Below are positions 38,874 through 48,969 of a DNA stretch of 64,000 nt, one piece after another. Positions within the stretch are counted from its first letter, which is position 1; the number at the start of each line of letters is the position of its first letter. The stretch covers positions 3,968,001-4,032,000 of the forward strand of contig NZ_CP074570.1 of the NCBI RefSeq assembly GCF_019900845.1, in the 5' to 3' direction. The position numbers were made by a program, and so were the translations under genes. Source of the DNA: Paraneptunicella aestuarii (GTDB lineage: Bacteria; Pseudomonadota; Gammaproteobacteria; Enterobacterales; Alteromonadaceae). The notes under the pieces are model-generated. The model worked only from the letters and a program-made list of their open reading frames with translations. It was not told the origin of the DNA and did no database searches.

Positions 38874-41147
38874 GTGTATTTAATTAAAAAGCTCACTTAC
38901 TGGTTATGTTTCTGCCTTTTTATCACGGTTTTATCTGCATGTGGCGGAGGTAGTTCCAATTCACTATCTCAGCCACCATCATCCCAACAACCGCCTTCTC
39001 AGCCCCCTGCTGACACAACCGCACCAGTCATTACCTTAACCGGTGAAAGCACTGTCAGGGTCGTTGTTGGACGAGAATATATCGAACTCGGAGCCACAGC
39101 GCTGGATGAAACTGATGGTACAGTGCAAGTTACTATTTCGGGAACGGTAGATATCAATACAGAAGACAGCTATATCATTACCTATACGGCAAGTGACAGT
39201 GCTGGTAACACCAGCTCCGTTGAACGTACTGTTAATGTTGAACCTCAAAGGCCATTTATCACCACATGGAAAACATCTGTATATAACCAGTTAGAAATTG
39301 GTACTCAGGGCGATGGTTATGATTACTCAATTGATTGGGGGGATGGAACTACTAATCAAAATGTTACTGGTAATATATTCCATACCTATGCTACCCGCGG
39401 AACCTATACAATAAAAATAAATGGTAAATTCCCACAAATTTACTTTAAACCGCCGACAATACTCTACGACGATGAAGTTGGTGAAATAGGAATACAGTAT
39501 AACAGTCATCATAATTTGCTCTTATCTGTAGAACAATGGGGGGATATTCAATGGCGCTCAATGCGTTCAGCGTTCAATCATTGCGTGAATGCTGAAATTG
39601 TAGCCCAAGACATCCCAGATTTAAGCCAAGTAACTGATATGTTCCGGATGTTTGAGGAATTCAAAGGAAATATAAATTTAATCAGCAATTGGGATGTTTC
39701 CAATGTCACCAATATGTCATATATGTTTTCTGGCGCTACCTCCTTTAATCAAGACATAGGCAACTGGCACGTTTCCAATGTCACCGATATGTCGCACATG
39801 TTTTCTGGCGCTACCTCCTTTAATCAAGACATAGGCAACTGGCACGTTTCCAATGTCACCGATATGTCGCACATGTTTTCTGGCGCGACCTCTTTTAATC
39901 AAGACATAGGCAGTTGGGATGTTTCCAGTGTGACTAATATGTTTTTCATGTTCGGATATGCTTATGCATTTAATCAAAATATTGGTAACTGGGATGTTTC
40001 TAACGTCACCGACATGGCTGCTATGTTTGAAGGTAAAAACTCTTTTTACTATCAAGATCAACCTGATTACACACCTACGTCTTTTAATCAAGATATTGGC
40101 AACTGGAATGTTTCCAAAGTAACGACCATGAGTAGGATGTTTGCTGGCTCAAATTTTAATCAGGATATTGGCAATTGGGATGTCTCCAATGTAACTAATA
40201 TGGATGCCATGTTTTATTATGCAACAGCCTTTAATCAAGATATTGGTAACTGGGATGTATCAAATGTCTCGAGTATGTCGAGTATGTTTAACTATGCCTA
40301 CGCATTTAATCAGAACATTGGCGACTGGGATGTGTCCAATGTGGACAATATGGGTAGGATGTTTGCAGAGGCAACCTCTTTCAATCAGAACATCGGCAAT
40401 TGGGACGTTTCTAATGTCACTCGTATAATGTCAATGTTTAATAGTGCTCGCTCATTTAATCAGGACATTGGCGACTGGGATATTTCTAATGTGACTAGTT
40501 TAGAGGGTATGTTTTTTGCGGCTAAAACCTTTAATCAATATATTGGCAACTGGGATGTATCTAATGTTACTTATATGAGAGCAATGTTTTCGGGAGCGGC
40601 TGCTTTTAATCAAGACATAAGCAATTGGGATGTATCTAAAGTCAACGACATGAAAGCAATGTTCAACAATGCCACGGCCTTTAACCAGAATATCGGCAAT
40701 TGGGATGTTTCCAATGTCGACGATATGTCGTATATGTTTAGAGGAGCTACTGCCTTTAATCAGGACATTGGCGACTGGGATGTATCTAAAGTCAACGACA
40801 TGAAAGCAATGTTCAACAATGCCACGGCCTTTAACCAGAATATCGGCAATTGGGATGTTTCCAATGCTAACTATATGTCATATATGTTTAGTGGAGCCTC
40901 TGCCTTTAATCAAGACCTTGGCAACTGGAATGTCTCGAATGTTAGAGACATGAATGAAATGTTTAACTCCCTGTCCACAGAGTATTATGATTCATTACTG
41001 CTTAAATGGAGTACTCAGACTCTACAACGATACGTGCATTTCGGTGTTGGAGACACCAAATACTCACCATCGTCAAGCAATGCACGAGACTTGCTTATTA
41101 ACCAATTTAATTGGGTAATCACTGATGGCGGTATGGCTGCAAATTAG
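38874..41147 (+). CDS. BspA/DUF285-repeat surface lipoprotein B
   Basis: Tandem paralogue of the preceding gene; 757 residues from a GTG at 38874, which has AAGGA 7 nt upstream (an ATG at 38853 lacks a site). It has a lipobox Cys at about residue 23 (TVLSAC), the same linker and Ig-like domain at identical DNA sequence, and a diverged PKD-like segment. Seventeen DUF285 units follow, in which [10 protein letters not shown] dominates over the [10 protein letters not shown] of gene A. Only one unit carries an insert ([18 protein letters not shown]). The tail is again identical to A. Several units are recent tandem copies. It is probably exported and surface-anchored. Confidence 0.85.
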   Translation: MYLIKKLTYWLCFCLFITVLSACGGGSSNSLSQPPSSQQPPSQPPADTTAPVITLTGESTVRVVVGREYIELGATALDETDGTVQVTISGTVDINTEDSYIITYTASDSAGNTSSVERTVNVEPQRPFITTWKTSVYNQLEIGTQGDGYDYSIDWGDGTTNQNVTGNIFHTYATRGTYTIKINGKFPQIYFKPPTILYDDEVGEIGIQYNSHHNLLLSVEQWGDIQWRSMRSAFNHCVNAEIVAQDIPDLSQVTDMFRMFEEFKGNINLISNWDVSNVTNMSYMFSGATSFNQDIGNWHVSNVTDMSHMFSGATSFNQDIGNWHVSNVTDMSHMFSGATSFNQDIGSWDVSSVTNMFFMFGYAYAFNQNIGNWDVSNVTDMAAMFEGKNSFYYQDQPDYTPTSFNQDIGNWNVSKVTTMSRMFAGSNFNQDIGNWDVSNVTNMDAMFYYATAFNQDIGNWDVSNVSSMSSMFNYAYAFNQNIGDWDVSNVDNMGRMFAEATSFNQNIGNWDVSNVTRIMSMFNSARSFNQDIGDWDISNVTSLEGMFFAAKTFNQYIGNWDVSNVTYMRAMFSGAAAFNQDISNWDVSKVNDMKAMFNNATAFNQNIGNWDVSNVDDMSYMFRGATAFNQDIGDWDVSKVNDMKAMFNNATAFNQNIGNWDVSNANYMSYMFSGASAFNQDLGNWNVSNVRDMNEMFNSLSTEYYDSLLLKWSTQTLQRYVHFGVGDTKYSPSSSNARDLLINQFNWVITDGGMAAN
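38931..39275 (+). repeat. Second copy of the 345-bp identical segment
   Basis: Perfect match to 36511-36855, as a direct repeat 2420 bp apart. Confidence 0.95.
40626..40866 (+). repeat. Internal tandem duplication in DUF285 gene B
   Basis: A 91-bp stretch at 40626-40716 is repeated without change at 40776-40866, exactly 150 bp (two 75-bp units) apart. Another 75-bp unit is duplicated almost exactly around 39765-39915. Confidence 0.9.
40984..41136 (+). repeat. Second copy of the 153-bp identical segment
   Basis: Perfect match to 38648-38800, just before the gene B stop codon. Confidence 0.95.
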
Positions 41148-41192
41148 TCAAATACTATAACCTGTTTAGATTGACCCTATTATCAATAGGGC

Positions 41193-41576
41193 TCAATCTA
41201 GCAGCCGGGTGATAATCTCCTTATTCGCTTCTGGAAAATCCATACTATCCAAATCGTTCAAAGCAACCCATTGCCCTTCTTGCCCTTCCAAGCCTTGAGG
41301 TTCGCCTGAAAAGTCATTGACGGTGTGAACATCCAACATCACATGCTTGTCGGGATATTGATGTTCAATCACAACAAGCGGCTCAGATGAATGCACTTCA
41401 ATACCTATTTCTTCAGCAAGCTCTCGGGTTAACGCCTGCTCGGTAGTTTCCCCAGCTTCGATCTTGCCACCTGGGAACTCCCACTTTCCCCCTTGATGCT
41501 GATGTGCCAAACGACGCGTCAGAAAAGTCATTTCGCCTCTTAAAACCACCCCTACCGCTACTTTCACTTGTTTCAT
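41193..41576 (-). CDS. mutT: 8-oxo-dGTP diphosphatase MutT
   Basis: Nudix hydrolase that cleans oxidised dGTP from the nucleotide pool. The Nudix box GGKIEAGETTEQALTRELAEEIGI fits GX5EX7REUXEEXGU exactly. I choose the ATG at 41576 (MKQVKVAVGVVL) because it fits the E. coli MutT N-terminus; an ATG four codons upstream is possible. The protein is 127 residues (E. coli 129). It lies downstream of secA on the same strand, as in E. coli, but separated by a repeat array. Confidence 0.94.
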   Translation of the reverse strand: MKQVKVAVGVVLRGEMTFLTRRLAHQHQGGKWEFPGGKIEAGETTEQALTRELAEEIGIEVHSSEPLVVIEHQYPDKHVMLDVHTVNDFSGEPQGLEGQEGQWVALNDLDSMDFPEANKEIITRLLD

Positions 41577-41700
41577 AATACCAACCATCAAAAACGAAAA
41601 AGGCTCTCACAACGCGTATGAGAGCCTCTCAATAATTCTTTATTTCAAACCTCAAATTCAAATCTGTTAAATTCGAAGCTCACAATATACTTAATGCCAA

Positions 41701-42365
41701 CTTAGGATTAGCGCTTTTATTGATAACGGAACAGAAGAGCTGAGCACTTCCAACAACAGTCCCTATAATCACACCACCTGTAAGCCAGCATATTTTGCTG
41801 TAGAGCAAGGCGAGAGGGCGCAGTGTACGAACAACTCTCAATCCTCAAACTTAGGATTAGCGCTTTTATTGATAACGGAACAGAAACGCTGAGCACTTCC
41901 AAAAACAGTTCCTATAATCACACCACCTCTAAGCCGATATATTTTGCTGTAGAGCAAGGCGAGAGGGCGCAGTGTACGAACAACTCTCAATCCTAAAACT
42001 TAGGATTAGCGCTTTTATTGAGAACAAGGCGAAAACGCGGAGTGTACGAGTAGTACATGAACACTTCCAACGAAGTTATCAATAAAATAAGCAATCCTAT
42101 AAGCCGATATATTTTGTTGTAGAGCAAGGCGAGAGGGCGCAGTGTACGAACAACTCTCAATCCTAAAACTTAGGATTAGCGCTTTTATTGAGAACGAGGC
42201 GGAAGCGCGGAGTGTACGAGTAGTACATGAGCACTTCCAACGACGTTATCAATAAAATAAGCAATCCTCTAAGCCGATATATTTTGTTGTAGAGCAAGGC
42301 GAGAGGGCGCAGTGTACGAATAGTACATGAGCACTCTCAACGCAGCTAAACACAAAATAGGCGGC
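41701..42365. repeat. Nested hairpin-repeat array between secA and mutT
   Basis: Four head-to-tail composite units begin with CTTAGGATTAGCGCTTTTAT at 41701, 41850, 41999 and 42169 (periods 149, 149, 170). Two related imperfect inverted repeats alternate. Type alpha is complete at 42011-42092 and 42181-42262 (82 bp; ends GCTTTTATTGA and TCAATAAAATAAGC). Type beta is complete at 42273-42365 (93 bp; ends GCCGATATATTTTGT and ACAAAATAGGCGGC). Both share the core AGTGTACGARTAGTACATGA with a TGTAC/GTACA dyad. Units 1 and 2 have degenerate alpha and shortened beta copies. The last beta ends flush with the secA stop codon. No transposase is present, so it is REP- or MITE-like. Confidence 0.9.
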
Positions 42366-45068
42366 TTAGGACAATTTACCGTGGCATTGTTTGTATTTCT
42401 TGCCCGACCCACAAGGACAAGCCTCATTACGCCCTACTTTCTGCTGGCGTTTGGTTACTGTTGGGCCTTGTAGATCGTCGTCAAATCCTGCGTGCTCAAA
42501 TTGCATTCTGGCACTTTCCGCTTCTGCTTGTTGACGGCGTTGCTCTTCGACGGCTTCTACGTCTGATTCTGCACGCACCTGAACTTTGCTCAGGATACCG
42601 ACCACATCAACTTTCAACGCTTCCAGCATGTCGGAGAACAATTCAAAAGACTCGCGTTTATATTCCTGCTTAGGGTTCTTCTGGGCGTAACCACGCAAAT
42701 GAATCCCCTGACGCAAGTGATCCATTGCAGCCAAATGTTCTTTCCAGTGGCTGTCGAGGCTTTGCAACATGATGGCTTTTTCGAAATGACGTAGCACATC
42801 GGCTCCCACCATTTCTTCTTTCTCTTTGTAAGCTTCGGCGACTGACTCGTGAATGCGCTCACGCAATCTTTCTTCGTATAGCTTGTCGTCATTATCCAGC
42901 CATTCCTGAATTGGCATGTCGATCATAAACTCTGACTTCAAGCGCTCCTGCAATCCGGGTACATCCCACATTTCTTCCAGAGATTCTCTTGGAATATATT
43001 GTGAAATCACATCTTCCAGAACGTCATGACGAACGGCTTCGATAGTTTCTTTGATATCGCCTTCTTCCAACAGCTCGTTACGTTGCTCGTAAATGACTTT
43101 ACGCTGATCGTTGGCAACATCGTCAAACTCAAGTAGCTGTTTACGAATATCGAAGTTACGGCCTTCCACTTTGCGTTGTGCATTTTCGATAGCCTTGGTT
43201 ACCCAAGGGTGCTCAATGGCTTCACCACGTTCCATTCCCAAGCGCTTCATCATGCCAGCCATACGCTCAGAGGCAAAGATACGCATCAATGGATCTTGCA
43301 GTGACAAGTAGAAACGGGAAGAACCTTTGTCACCCTGACGACCTGCACGGCCACGAAGCTGGTTATCAATACGACGAGATTCATGACGCTCAGTACCAAT
43401 GATGTGTAAACCACCGGCATCTAAAACTTCATCGTGAGACTTCTTCCAGGCTTCCTTGATCTTGGCAATTTGCTCTTCAGTGGGGTCTTTCAATTCAGCC
43501 ACTTCAACTTGCCAGTTACCACCCAATACGATATCCGTACCACGACCGGCCATGTTAGTAGCAATAGTCACGGCTCCGGGCTTACCCGCTTGGGCAACGA
43601 TTTCGGCTTCTTGTGCGTGGAACTTGGCGTTCAATACTTTGTGTGGGATTTTTTCTTTTTTAAGGATTTTTGACAGCAATTCCGAGTTTTCGATAGACGC
43701 TGTACCCACCAATGTTGGCTGGCCTCGTTTTACGCAATCTTTGATATCTTCAACAATAGCTTCGTACTTTTCTTCCGCTGTCAGATAGATCAAATCCGCC
43801 ATGTCATTTCTGACCATTGGCTTGTTGGTTGGCACAACAACGGTTTCCAAGCCATAAATATGTTGGAACTCGAATGCTTCAGTATCAGCAGTCCCTGTCA
43901 TACCCGCCAATTTGCTGTACAAGCGGAAATAATTCTGGAAGGTGATAGATGCCAGGGTCTGGTTTTCATTCTGAATTGGCACGCCTTCTTTCGCTTCAAC
44001 AGCCTGATGCAGACCATCAGACCAGCGACGCCCTTCCATAGTACGACCAGTGTGTTCATCGACAATCACCACGCTGTTGTTACTGACGATGTAATCAACG
44101 TCTTTCTGGAACAACTTGTGTGCACGCAATGCAGAATTAACATGGTGCATTAAAGAGATATTAGCCGGGGCATACAGTGAGTCGTTCTCATCAAGAATCC
44201 CCTTTTCTTTCAGGATTTCTTCGATGCGAACCTGACCACGTTCAGTCAAATGAATTTGTTTGGCTTTCTCGTCGATAGTGAAATCACCATCACCTTCAAC
44301 GCCTTCTTCGTCTTCTTTTTCCTGCTGAACCAATTGCGGGATCAGTTCATTCATTTGCTGATACAGAGCTGAACTGTCGTCGGCTGGGCCAGAAATAATA
44401 AGAGGAGTACGCGCTTCATCAATCAGGATTGAGTCAACCTCATCCACAATGGCGTAATGTAGCGGGCGCTGAACACGTTCATCTGTAGAGAACGCCATAT
44501 TGTCACGCAAATAGTCGAAACCAAATTCGTTATTGGTTCCGTAGGTAATGTCCGCTTGGTATGCCTCACGCTTTTCTTCCGGATGCATACCAGGAATATT
44601 ACAGCCAACGGTTAAACCTAAATATTCAAATAAAGGGCGGCTCCAGTCAGCATCACGTTTTGCCAGATAGTCGTTAACTGTAACGATGTGAACGCCTTTG
44701 CCAGTCAAACCATTCAAATAGGCCGGTAATGTCGCTGTAAGGGTTTTACCTTCCCCGGTGCGCATTTCAGAAATTTTGCCATCATTCAGCACCATACCAC
44801 CGAGCATTTGTACGTCGAAATGACGCATTTGGAAAACTCGTTTACTGGCTTCTCTTACTAGAGCAAAAGCTTCCACAAGCACTGAATCGGTACTGGCACC
44901 GTCCAGAAGACGTTGCTTCAATTCTGCACTTTTGTCTTTGATTTGCTGCTCAGACAGAGCTTCGTATTCTGGCTCTAATAAATTGATTTGAGCAACATGT
45001 TTGTTCAGTTTCTTGATGATGCGGTCGTTACGACTACCAAAGACTTTTGTGAGAATGTTAGACAACAT
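42366..45068 (-). CDS. secA: Protein translocase ATPase SecA
   Basis: Motor ATPase of Sec protein export. I use the ATG at 45068 ([16 protein letters not shown]), which fits the E. coli N-terminus, giving 900 residues. Walker A is [17 protein letters not shown], Walker B is [16 protein letters not shown], and the helicase motif is [16 protein letters not shown], followed by [18 protein letters not shown]. The C-terminal zinc finger [14 protein letters not shown] binds SecB and phospholipid. The start codon lies after a 362-bp gap. The stop codon abuts the repeat array. Confidence 0.97.
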   Translation of the reverse strand: MLSNILTKVFGSRNDRIIKKLNKHVAQINLLEPEYEALSEQQIKDKSAELKQRLLDGASTDSVLVEAFALVREASKRVFQMRHFDVQMLGGMVLNDGKISEMRTGEGKTLTATLPAYLNGLTGKGVHIVTVNDYLAKRDADWSRPLFEYLGLTVGCNIPGMHPEEKREAYQADITYGTNNEFGFDYLRDNMAFSTDERVQRPLHYAIVDEVDSILIDEARTPLIISGPADDSSALYQQMNELIPQLVQQEKEDEEGVEGDGDFTIDEKAKQIHLTERGQVRIEEILKEKGILDENDSLYAPANISLMHHVNSALRAHKLFQKDVDYIVSNNSVVIVDEHTGRTMEGRRWSDGLHQAVEAKEGVPIQNENQTLASITFQNYFRLYSKLAGMTGTADTEAFEFQHIYGLETVVVPTNKPMVRNDMADLIYLTAEEKYEAIVEDIKDCVKRGQPTLVGTASIENSELLSKILKKEKIPHKVLNAKFHAQEAEIVAQAGKPGAVTIATNMAGRGTDIVLGGNWQVEVAELKDPTEEQIAKIKEAWKKSHDEVLDAGGLHIIGTERHESRRIDNQLRGRAGRQGDKGSSRFYLSLQDPLMRIFASERMAGMMKRLGMERGEAIEHPWVTKAIENAQRKVEGRNFDIRKQLLEFDDVANDQRKVIYEQRNELLEEGDIKETIEAVRHDVLEDVISQYIPRESLEEMWDVPGLQERLKSEFMIDMPIQEWLDNDDKLYEERLRERIHESVAEAYKEKEEMVGADVLRHFEKAIMLQSLDSHWKEHLAAMDHLRQGIHLRGYAQKNPKQEYKRESFELFSDMLEALKVDVVGILSKVQVRAESDVEAVEEQRRQQAEAESARMQFEHAGFDDDLQGPTVTKRQQKVGRNEACPCGSGKKYKQCHGKLS

Positions 45069-45430
45069 GGATTTTTCGTTTCCCAATATTTCTTATGCTA
45101 TGCAAATTCCGCTGCAATTTACATTTTTGTCAGCCTCATCAATAACAGACTGAGCTTTATTCAGTTAAATCAACACACATCCCTGCCAAGCCACCTCGGC
45201 AAAGACCCGTCACCTACGTACTGGAAGTTTGAGCGCCGCGACTAAAATAGAGTGTCGCAAATACAATGTCCACAGGCTAATGAAGCTCTATATGTGTACA
45301 CTCAGGCTAATAATCAATACGTGCCATAATATTTCTTTGAACCCGCAGGATTTTACACCTATCTATACATAAAACAATCGGCTCATAAGAGCCGATTGTT
45401 TCTAATTATCTAAATCTTACTGGAATAAAG
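45069..45430. other. secA leader region without a secM gene
   Basis: A 362-bp gap. It holds the M23 gene terminator (45372-45401). I see no SecM-like exported leader ORF or arrest motif on the minus strand, only trivial reading frames of fewer than ten codons. Confidence 0.6.
45372..45401. terminator. Terminator after the M23 peptidase gene
   Basis: AAACAATCGGCTC and GAGCCGATTGTTT form a perfect 13-bp stem with a 4-nt loop; on the minus strand it ends in a T-run. It separates the M23 gene from secA. Confidence 0.92.
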
Positions 45431-46348
45431 TTAATTTACCGCCGATTCTCGATAAACATATTGTAATGGGTCGAGCTGCTTGCCGTGTTTCAACACTTCA
45501 TAATGAACATGAGAGCCCGTAGAACGCCCGGAGCTTCCCATGGCTGCGATATGCTGCCCTTTAGTAACAACATCGCCCACTTTTACCAACAAATCCTGAT
45601 TATGTCCGTAACGAGTAACCAGGCCGTCGCCATGATCAATTTCGATCATGTTACCAAAGCCATAACGCTGACCAGACCAAGTGACTAACCCTGCACCTGT
45701 AGCAAGAACAGGAGAACCCATTTTCCCGGCGAAATCCAAACCTTTGTGCATTGCAGGCATGCCGTTAAAGGGATCTTTACGAACACCGTAGTAGGACGAC
45801 AGCCAACCGGAAGATATAGGACGCCCTGAAATATAGGCTTCAGCATTGATATCATGATTCAACATAATGGTTTCCAGCGCTTCAAGCTGTTGAGTCTTGT
45901 CATCCAATACCAACAACATGCTATCAATTTGCTGTAGAACATCTTTGCTGGACTCAATAGTAACATCAACATTGCCAGCAGACGGCCCGCCCATCGCAGG
46001 AGGTTCTTCCAGATTAAATTCACTGACATCCAGATCGGATTCCAGAGCCAGCTTTTCTCCCAGCGCGTTCAGACGTTGCAATTGACTTTGCATTTCTCCC
46101 AGCTTCATCAGCATGCCGGTTAATTGCTGTTCTGTATTTTGCTTGAGAACTTCAACTTCCTGACGCTGTTGAATGAGACCACTTTGAGTGAAGGCGATAC
46201 GTGCCTGGGTATCAGATGGAGTGTGAGTAGAACGGCCAGCCATAAAGATTAGGCCAGCGACCAGCACGGTTGCCGCAACTAACTGTCGTCGCGACAAACT
46301 GTAGATAAATCGAAATCGTTTACTTCGATATAAGACGGTAAAACTCAT
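45431..46348 (-). CDS. M23 family metallopeptidase, membrane-anchored
   Basis: A 305-residue predicted periplasmic peptidoglycan endopeptidase or division-related LytM-type factor. The N-terminal membrane helix (about 22-40; LVAATVLVAGLIFMAG) is followed by coiled-coil-prone sequence (about 45-165). The C-terminal LytM/M23 domain has the zinc ligands in MHKGLDFAGKMGSPV (HxxxD) and GSHVHYEVLKHG (HxH), so it looks catalytically intact. It occupies the place held by secM in E. coli, between lpxC and secA, on the same strand, with its own promoter region (46349-46580) and terminator. Confidence 0.9.
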   Translation of the reverse strand: MSFTVLYRSKRFRFIYSLSRRQLVAATVLVAGLIFMAGRSTHTPSDTQARIAFTQSGLIQQRQEVEVLKQNTEQQLTGMLMKLGEMQSQLQRLNALGEKLALESDLDVSEFNLEEPPAMGGPSAGNVDVTIESSKDVLQQIDSMLLVLDDKTQQLEALETIMLNHDINAEAYISGRPISSGWLSSYYGVRKDPFNGMPAMHKGLDFAGKMGSPVLATGAGLVTWSGQRYGFGNMIEIDHGDGLVTRYGHNQDLLVKVGDVVTKGQHIAAMGSSGRSTGSHVHYEVLKHGKQLDPLQYVYRESAVN

Positions 46349-46580
46349 ACTATTCTTTGTATTTCCAATCTGTTTATCAACGTATTTTACGGTTTCAAAG
46401 GCTCAGTAATCATGAATAAAACCATGAATATCCATGTGTAATCAAGAGCAACCATGCATGTAGCACATACGCTAACATATTTTGTTACGTGTTATGTTTA
46501 GCCAATATAACACTCTCAGTCAAAAAATCAGTAGCCTTTTTCATACCAAAACATATTTGCTTTCTGATTTTTCAAAAAAA

Positions 46581-46600
46581 ATGCCGCTTGAAAGCGGCAT
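46581..46600 (-). terminator. Terminator of the dcw/lpxC transcript
   Basis: ATGCCGCTT and AAGCGGCAT form a 9-bp stem with a 2-nt centre. On the minus strand a run of eight T follows (46573-46580). It lies just after the lpxC stop codon. Confidence 0.85.
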
Positions 46601-46618
46601 CTTTAAAGACTTTTAGTG

Positions 46619-47533
46619 TTAGCTCATCCAGGCTGGCAAACCAAACTGAATTGGAGAAGATTCAGTTTCATCAAAGCTAACAAATTCCCAACTCTGCTTA
46701 TCTTGCAACAGTTGGTTTAACAATTTGTTATTGAGTCCATGCCCTGATTTAAAGGCTTTTAACTCACCAATAATACTGTGACCAGCCAAATACAAATCGC
46801 CAACGGCATCCAGGATCTTATGCTTAACGAATTCATCGCTATAACGCAGACCTTCCTGATTCAGAACACGGAATTCATCTAATGCAACCGCGTTTTCCAT
46901 GCTGCCGCCCAAAGCCAGATTATTGGCATGCATAAATTCCAAATCTCTCAGAAAACCGAAAGTGCGCGCACGGCTTACTTCGTCAATATAGGAATCGCTG
47001 CTGAAATCCAGCACCATGTGTTGGCGGCTCTGGCTAATTACCGGGTGATCGAAGTCAATTTGAAAATCAATACGGAAGCCTTCATAAGGATGAAACTCAG
47101 CCCACTTATCTCCGTCTTCGACGCGAACCTTACGTTTGATTTTAATGAACTTCTTGGAAGCATTAAGCTCTTCAATACCCGCTGACTGCAACAGGAATAT
47201 AAACGGGCTGGCACTGCCATCCATAATAGGAAGTTCATTACTGTCGACTTCAACAATAATGTTATCAATTCCCAACCCTGCTAAAGCAGACGACAAATGC
47301 TCAACGGTAGAAATGCTGTCACCGTTTTCATTGCTCAGGCAAGTACATAACATCGTATCCCCAACCAGATCTGCCTGCGCAGGAATATCGGCGTGAGGGA
47401 CGAGATCGATGCGTCGAAACACGATGCCCGTATTGGCTGGTGCTGGTCTAAGGGTCATCTGTACCTTGTCACCCTTATGTAGCCCAATCCCTGTGACCGA
47501 AACCGATTGTTTAATGGTACGTTGTCTAATCAT
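46619..47533 (-). CDS. lpxC: UDP-3-O-acyl-N-acetylglucosamine deacetylase
   Basis: Zinc deacetylase, the committed step of lipid A synthesis. The 304-residue protein starts [21 protein letters not shown]. It shows the first zinc His in [17 protein letters not shown], and the others in [22 protein letters not shown], followed by the conserved [10 protein letters not shown]. It closes the dcw cluster downstream of ftsZ, the usual gammaproteobacterial position. A stem (CCCAAAAG/CTTTTGGG at 47696-47733) in the ftsZ-lpxC gap may modulate read-through. Confidence 0.96.
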   Translation of the reverse strand: MIRQRTIKQSVSVTGIGLHKGDKVQMTLRPAPANTGIVFRRIDLVPHADIPAQADLVGDTMLCTCLSNENGDSISTVEHLSSALAGLGIDNIIVEVDSNELPIMDGSASPFIFLLQSAGIEELNASKKFIKIKRKVRVEDGDKWAEFHPYEGFRIDFQIDFDHPVISQSRQHMVLDFSSDSYIDEVSRARTFGFLRDLEFMHANNLALGGSMENAVALDEFRVLNQEGLRYSDEFVKHKILDAVGDLYLAGHSIIGELKAFKSGHGLNNKLLNQLLQDKQSWEFVSFDETESSPIQFGLPAWMS

Positions 47534-47759
47534 AGATTCTTGTATTTGCTTATATTTCTGCCGTTAACAAGTAGCAATTACTGACCAAATAGTCAAAAAG
47601 GCCGGGCATTGTATGGATTTTTGTACAAGTTGTCAAAAAACTTACATAAACCCATCGGACACAAATAACACTTTTGTCTCAGTTCGGCACATTACCCCAA
47701 AAGTCGGCAGAGTGATTAGATACCGCTTTTGGGATAAGGTTCCGTATCAGAAACAAAAT

Positions 47760-48911
47760 TTAGTCTGCTTGCTTTCTCAAGAACGCTGGAATATCTAAAT
47801 ATTCCAAATCATTTCCTGTTTCAGCCTTGGTATCATCAGTACCTGTCGCTCTGACTTTTTCACTGGCATAGTCAACTTGCGGTTGCAAACGGAAATCATT
47901 GTCACCATTAACAACGCGTGACGCACGATTGCTTACCAGAGAAATTTCCGGCTTGCGCTCACCAATACCCGTTGCAACCACGGTCACACGGATTTCGTCA
48001 GCCATTTCCATATCGATAACCGTACCCACAACAACCGTGGCGTTTTCAGATGCAAAGGCTTTAACCGCATTACCAACAGTTTCAAATTCGTCGATGGCGA
48101 AATCAGGGCCAGCAGTAATGTTAACCAAAATACCGCGAGCACCAGACAAATCGATATCTTCCAATAATGGACAGGCAATCGCCGCTTCTGCCGCTTCTTC
48201 TGCTCTGTCTTCACCCGTTGCGGAACCGCTGCCCATCATAGCCGTTCCCATTTCTGACATAACAGTACGAACGTCAGCAAAGTCAACGTTGATAAGACCA
48301 GGACGAGTAATCAACTCGGCAATACCTTGTACTGCACCGCGCAATACATCGTTAGCAGAACTGAACGCCTTTAATAGCGGAGTTCCGCGCCCCATAACTT
48401 TCAACAGCTTTTCGTTGGGAATGGTAATCAATGAATCGACGTACTTTTCCAGCTCTTGAATGCCTTCTTCAGCAATAGCAATACGCTTCTTACCTTCAAA
48501 TGGGAAAGGCTTGGTCACAACGGCTACCGTCAAGATATTAAGCTCTTTGGCAATCTTGGCGACTTCCGGCGCTGCACCAGTGCCTGTACCACCGCCCATA
48601 CCGGCAGTGATGAAGATCATATCCGCACCTTCCAGTGCCTGACGGATTGTTTCACGATCTTCCTGTGCCGCAGTACGCCCTACTTCAGGGTTAGCACCTG
48701 CACCTAAGCCTTTTGTTACCTCAGAACCAATTTGCAAGGTAACATTGGCAGATGAGCTTCGCAGTACCTGAGCATCAGTGTTAACAGCAATAAATTCAAC
48801 ACCCTCAATACTATGCGAAACCATGTGTTCTACGGCGTTTCCGCCACCGCCACCGACTCCGATGACTTTAATTACAGCTTCTTCGCTGTGGCTATCCATT
48901 AACTCAAACAT
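47760..48911 (-). CDS. ftsZ: Cell division GTPase FtsZ
   Basis: Tubulin-like GTPase that forms the division ring. I choose the ATG at 48911 (MFELMDSHSEEAVIKV), with GGAG 7 nt upstream, giving 383 residues. GTP-binding motifs are VIGVGGGGGNAVEHM and AGMGGGTGTGAAPEVA; the catalytic T7 loop is NVDFADVRTVMSEMG. A short variable linker ends in the C-terminal peptide YLDIPAFLRKQAD that binds FtsA and ZipA. It lies 58 bp after ftsA. Confidence 0.97.
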   Translation of the reverse strand: MFELMDSHSEEAVIKVIGVGGGGGNAVEHMVSHSIEGVEFIAVNTDAQVLRSSSANVTLQIGSEVTKGLGAGANPEVGRTAAQEDRETIRQALEGADMIFITAGMGGGTGTGAAPEVAKIAKELNILTVAVVTKPFPFEGKKRIAIAEEGIQELEKYVDSLITIPNEKLLKVMGRGTPLLKAFSSANDVLRGAVQGIAELITRPGLINVDFADVRTVMSEMGTAMMGSGSATGEDRAEEAAEAAIACPLLEDIDLSGARGILVNITAGPDFAIDEFETVGNAVKAFASENATVVVGTVIDMEMADEIRVTVVATGIGERKPEISLVSNRASRVVNGDNDFRLQPQVDYASEKVRATGTDDTKAETGNDLEYLDIPAFLRKQAD

Positions 48912-48969
48912 AATCACTCTCCGAAATTTAACGCACTTTTAAATGCAGTGACTGAAAGCAGTCCCCACA

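Noticed and set aside
36451..41147. CRISPR array or other short-repeat DNA system in the repeat-rich region
   Set aside because: The repeats are 75-bp coding units in an open frame, with no unique spacers or cas genes.
41717..41902. A 61-codon reading frame within the secA-mutT repeat array
   Set aside because: It lies wholly in repeated DNA and its reading frame is a by-product of the repeats.
46412..46435. Doubled CATGAATA upstream of the M23 gene
   Set aside because: Too short and AT-rich to support a regulatory claim.
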